The position numbers were made by a program, and so were the translations under genes. From NCBI RefSeq assembly GCF_014203225.1, contig NZ_JACHIO010000011.1:124001-188000 (forward strand): a stretch of 64,000 nucleotides of DNA, read 5' to 3'. The DNA is from Granulicella mallensis (lineage in GTDB: Bacteria > Acidobacteriota > Terriglobia > Terriglobales > Acidobacteriaceae). The notes under the pieces are model-generated. The model was given only the letters and a program-made list of their open reading frames with translations. It was not told where the DNA came from and made no database searches. Below are positions 61,157-64,000 of this stretch, piece after piece. The first letter of the stretch is position 1, and each line of letters begins with the position of its first letter.

Positions 61157-62191
61157 ATGCCTTTCTTGCCTTCCCGTATCGGCGCTCGTTTGTTTATGGT
61201 CCTTGGCGCTGCGACGCTTTGCTGCACCCTCGCCCAGGCTCAGCAGCCTTACAAAATTCTTGACCACTGGAAGATCGGCGGTACGGGTGGCTGGGACTAC
61301 CTGCTCGCCGACCCTGCAGCGCATCTGCTGTACGTTACGCACGGCCCGCGCGTTGAGGTGCTCGATACCGAAACTGGCAAGCCCGTTGCAGCGATTACTG
61401 GCCTGAAGGGAACGCATGGCATCGCGCTCGATGCCGATGGCAAGTACGGCTACATCAGCGATGGCGGCAGCAACGATGTGCTGGTCTTCGATCGCCACAG
61501 CTTCAAGACCGTGACGACGGTTCCTGCCGGCACCAATCCCGACGGCATCGTGTTCGATCCGGCCACGAAGACGGTGTGGGCGTTCAATGGCCGCAGTAAC
61601 AACGTCACCGTCATCGACACGGCGACCAACCAGGTTGTCGCGACGCTCCCTGTTCCCGGCAAGCCCGAGTTTCCTGTAGCAGACGGTCAGGGCTCGGTCT
61701 ACGACAACATCGAGAGCACGAATCAAATTGTCCGCTTCGACGCGCGCGCGAAGAAGCAGACGGCGGCATGGAAGCTCGAGAACTGTGAATCGCCCTCAGG
61801 ACTGGCGCTCGACAAAGATCATCGCCAGCTCTTTGCCGTGTGCGACGGCAAGAAAATGGCCGTGGTCGACGCCGACAGCGGCAAGCAGTTGGCATCGCCT
61901 GCTATCGGCGATAGCCCCGATGCCGCCGGCTTCAGCGCGAAGCATCGGTTGGCGTTCAGCTCCAATGGTGAGGGCACTCTGACGGTGGTGGATGCGGCAC
62001 ATGGCTTCAAGGTGATCGAGGACCTGCCTACAGAGAAGGGCGCACGAACGATGGCGTACGACTCTGGTAAGGACCGCATCTATGTGGTGACGGCACAGCT
62101 TGGACCGCGTCCTGAACCGACGGCACAGACTCCACGGCCCCGGCCTTCGGTGATCCCGGATAGCTTCCAGGTGATTGTGATCGGGCGGTAG
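61157..62191 (+). CDS. Secreted YncE/YVTN-type beta-propeller protein
   Basis: This 344-residue protein starts at ATG 61157 (CAGGAG before it). A signal peptide (residues 1-29) precedes repeated blades of 'VLDTETGKPVAAITGLKGTH', 'SDGGSNDVLVFDRHSFKTVT' and 'NGRSNNVTVIDTATNQVVAT' type, typical of seven-bladed YVTN propellers. Such proteins act as periplasmic binding or scaffold proteins. It follows the sensor kinase by 60 bp and is convergent with the RND gene. Confidence 0.8.
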   Translation: MPFLPSRIGARLFMVLGAATLCCTLAQAQQPYKILDHWKIGGTGGWDYLLADPAAHLLYVTHGPRVEVLDTETGKPVAAITGLKGTHGIALDADGKYGYISDGGSNDVLVFDRHSFKTVTTVPAGTNPDGIVFDPATKTVWAFNGRSNNVTVIDTATNQVVATLPVPGKPEFPVADGQGSVYDNIESTNQIVRFDARAKKQTAAWKLENCESPSGLALDKDHRQLFAVCDGKKMAVVDADSGKQLASPAIGDSPDAAGFSAKHRLAFSSNGEGTLTVVDAAHGFKVIEDLPTEKGARTMAYDSGKDRIYVVTAQLGPRPEPTAQTPRPRPSVIPDSFQVIVIGR

Positions 62192-62293
62192 TTGAGTCTG
62201 GGTTCTATTGCCTCATTGACGCACTGACTTGGTTGAATGGAGAACAGGCCATAGTCCAATGGCGAACATGCCATTGGAAGCCTCACAAAGCCG

Positions 62294-62485
62294 AGCCCCG
62301 AAGGGCGACACCATACCAGCCCAGGGCAACGCCCTGGGTTAGGTGACCAATAAAAGGCAGAGGGCTGAAGGCCCGATCTATCGGTTATGCCACGATAGGT
62401 CAGGCTTTCAGCCCTCTATATTTTTATGTGGTTTCGTGGCCCAGGGCGTTGCCCTTGGCTGGTATGGCGTCGCCCCTTCGGGGCT
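62294..62485. repeat. Composite palindromic intergenic element
   Basis: The outer 28-base arms (62294-62321 and 62457-62485) match in inverse with one mismatch and one extra base. Inside lie further inverted pairs (CCCAGGGCAACGCCCTGGG with CCCAGGGCGTTGCCCTTGG; AGAGGGCTGAAGGCC with GGCTTTCAGCCCTCT; GATCTATCG with CGATAGGTC). The whole 192 bp could fold as one long hairpin. It fills the 306-bp gap 62192-62497. Confidence 0.75.
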
Positions 62486-62497
62486 TGTTTTGGTGCG

Positions 62498-64000
62498 CTA
62501 CAGGACGATCTCACGCTCTTCATTACGCGTGAGCAGGTAATAGACCACCGGCGTCACCACCAAACTCAGCAACATCGAAAGCGCCAATCCCCCGATCACC
62601 GCAATCGCAAGCGGCTGCAACATCTGCGACCCGGCTCCGAAGGCGAAGGCCAGCGGCAACATCCCACAGACTGCCGCGACCGCGGTCATCAGAATCGGCC
62701 GCAATCTCCGCTGTGCGGCGAGCAGCATGGCATCGCGCGCACTGGCACCCTCTGTGCGGAACCGTTCATCCGCATCGAGCAGCAGGATGCCGTTCTTCGC
62801 CACAATGCCGATCACCATAATGAGCCCCATGAACGAGGCCACATTGAAGCTTATGCCCGTGACCAGCAGCGCGAAGACGACGCCCGCAATCGACAGCACC
62901 GAAGAGGCGAGGATCGCCACCGGCGCCGAGAGATTGCGGAACTCCGCCAGCAGCACACCGAAGACCAGCACCAGCGCCAGCAAGAGCACGCGCAGCAGGT
63001 CTGCAAATGACTTCTGCTGCTCCTGATAGGTACCGCCGTACTCCACACGCATGCTTGGCGGCAGGTGCATCGCCGCGACGACCTTCTGCACCTGAGCCAC
63101 GCCTGTGCCGAGGTCGGAGCCCTCAAGTCTTCCAGTCACGACAACGGTCTGCTCCAGGTTTTCACGATGGATCTCGTTCTGCGGCGGCAGTTGCGTAATC
63201 TCCGTCATCGATCCGAGCGTCGCGGTGTGGCCGGTGCTGCTGTTGAAGACCGTGTTTTCGATTGCGTCAAGCGAGCTGCGCGTCTCATCGCCTAGCCGCA
63301 CGCGAATCGTATAGGGTCTGCCATTTGCGATCAGGGGATCGTTCGGCGTGACGCCGTCGAGGATCGAGGTAGCATCTTCGGCGACCTCGGTTGGGGTAAA
63401 GCCCATGCGGGCCGCCAGTACAGGATCGACCTGGAAGTTGGTGGCCGGGCCGCTGATCGTATTGTCGACGCCGTTCTGCACGTCGACGACGCCTTTTATC
63501 TTCCCGATAGCATCCGCTATGCGTGGCCCAAGCTGGTAGAGCAGCTTCGAGTCGTTGGAGAAGAGTTTGATCTGGATCGGCTCGGGTGCGTTGGAGAGGT
63601 CGCCGATCATATCCTGCAGCACCTGCGTGAACTCGACGTCCAACTCCGGTTCCGTAGATTTAATCTCGTCGCGGATATCATTCATCACGTCGTCGATCGC
63701 ACGGTTGCGCTTGGCCTTCAGCTTGACGGTGATGTCGCCGGTGTTCGCCTCCGTGACGGCAGCGAGGCCCATCTGCAGGCCTGTGCGGCGTGAGGTGCTT
63801 TCGACTTCGGGAGTGTCGTGCAGGATTTTTTCCACGTGGGTTAGCACGCGGTTGGTCTCTGCGAGCGAACTGCCGGCCGGCATGATGTAGTCGAGCACGA
63901 AGCCGCCTTCGTCCATCTCGGGCAACAGGTCCGAGCCGAGCGAGCGATAAGCGAAGAAGGCACCGGCAGCCAATACTATGCAGAGAAGCCCGAGTATCTG
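62498..64000 (-). CDS. RND efflux permease, C-terminal half (partial)
   Basis: The frame is open to the window edge; about 500 residues are visible. The segment 'LLPEMDEGGFVLDYIMPAGS' after a membrane span is the periplasmic start of the second half of an RND pump (heavy-metal/CusA-like branch). Later come 'VLVFGVLLAEFRNLSAPVAI', the central 'GIVAKNGILLLDADERF' and 'LRPILMTAVAAVCGMLPLAF' with the closing spans. The substrate and partner genes lie outside the window. Confidence 0.85.
   Translation of the reverse strand, partial: QILGLLCIVLAAGAFFAYRSLGSDLLPEMDEGGFVLDYIMPAGSSLAETNRVLTHVEKILHDTPEVESTSRRTGLQMGLAAVTEANTGDITVKLKAKRNRAIDDVMNDIRDEIKSTEPELDVEFTQVLQDMIGDLSNAPEPIQIKLFSNDSKLLYQLGPRIADAIGKIKGVVDVQNGVDNTISGPATNFQVDPVLAARMGFTPTEVAEDATSILDGVTPNDPLIANGRPYTIRVRLGDETRSSLDAIENTVFNSSTGHTATLGSMTEITQLPPQNEIHRENLEQTVVVTGRLEGSDLGTGVAQVQKVVAAMHLPPSMRVEYGGTYQEQQKSFADLLRVLLLALVLVFGVLLAEFRNLSAPVAILASSVLSIAGVVFALLVTGISFNVASFMGLIMVIGIVAKNGILLLDADERFRTEGASARDAMLLAAQRRLRPILMTAVAAVCGMLPLAFAFGAGSQMLQPLAIAVIGGLALSMLLSLVVTPVVYYLLTRNEEREIVL

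Noticed and set aside
1-64000. CRISPR array, transposase or insertion sequence
   Set aside because: No regularly spaced identical repeats and no transposase-like protein were found; the repeats present are dispersed and palindromic.

Overview
The window looks like an Acidobacteriota chromosome of the Terriglobia type (Granulicella, Terriglobus or Edaphobacter relatives). This is inferred from gene content: a TonB receptor with an N-terminal carboxypeptidase-regulatory domain, the futalosine menaquinone gene mqnD, a non-phosphorylative fucose pathway, and many intergenic palindromes. No marker gene fixes the genus. A prophage of about 32 kb (roughly 2.0-34.4 kb) lies between a MarR-GNAT/oxidoreductase pair and a tRNA-Lys gene.

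Prophage, in order: a promoter with four operator-like sites; small early or regulatory genes (2085-4131); small and large terminase; a variable block (6172-12411); portal; scaffold; an inserted cassette (15962-18848); major capsid; connectors; a 1231-residue tail hub protein; internal-virion-like and FN3-like proteins; an SGNH-esterase tail spike; and a lysis cassette (XhlA-like protein, endolysin, small membrane protein), closed by a strong terminator. Gene order and a portal of about 726 residues suggest a podovirus-like phage. No integrase, repressor, replication gene or tRNA-derived att copy is visible. Host-type intergenic repeats flank the capsid gene, so the element is probably old and may be defective.

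The most unusual part is 6428-12411. Three otherwise unrelated proteins begin with the same short segment (M-[IV]-G-x-S-G-x-Y-Y-R-x-G, then a DWP motif). The first two carry peptidoglycan hydrolase domains (SleB-type and GH24) and each is followed by a set of small exported proteins or lipoproteins, some duplicated and some broken. This looks like a set of tagged cell-wall effectors with periplasmic inhibitors, built into the phage between terminase and portal.

Host part: mqnD and an FtsB-like divisome gene; a TonB siderophore receptor preceded by a 51-bp perfect palindrome; a fluoride-resistance group (crcB, DUF190, ClC-F), with a promoter and fluoride riboswitch in front of the ClC-F gene; a galactose operon (Na+ symporter, small membrane protein, galK, galT, galE); an mhq-like dioxygenase/hydrolase pair; tRNA-Glu; an MGT-type glycosyltransferase; an L-fucose cluster (two SDR dehydrogenases divergent from fuconate dehydratase and a FucP-type permease, beside a GH141-like parallel beta-helix enzyme); a two-component system; a YncE-like beta-propeller; and the C-terminal half of an RND pump. 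Two host genes (galK and the glycosyltransferase) appear to start with CTG.
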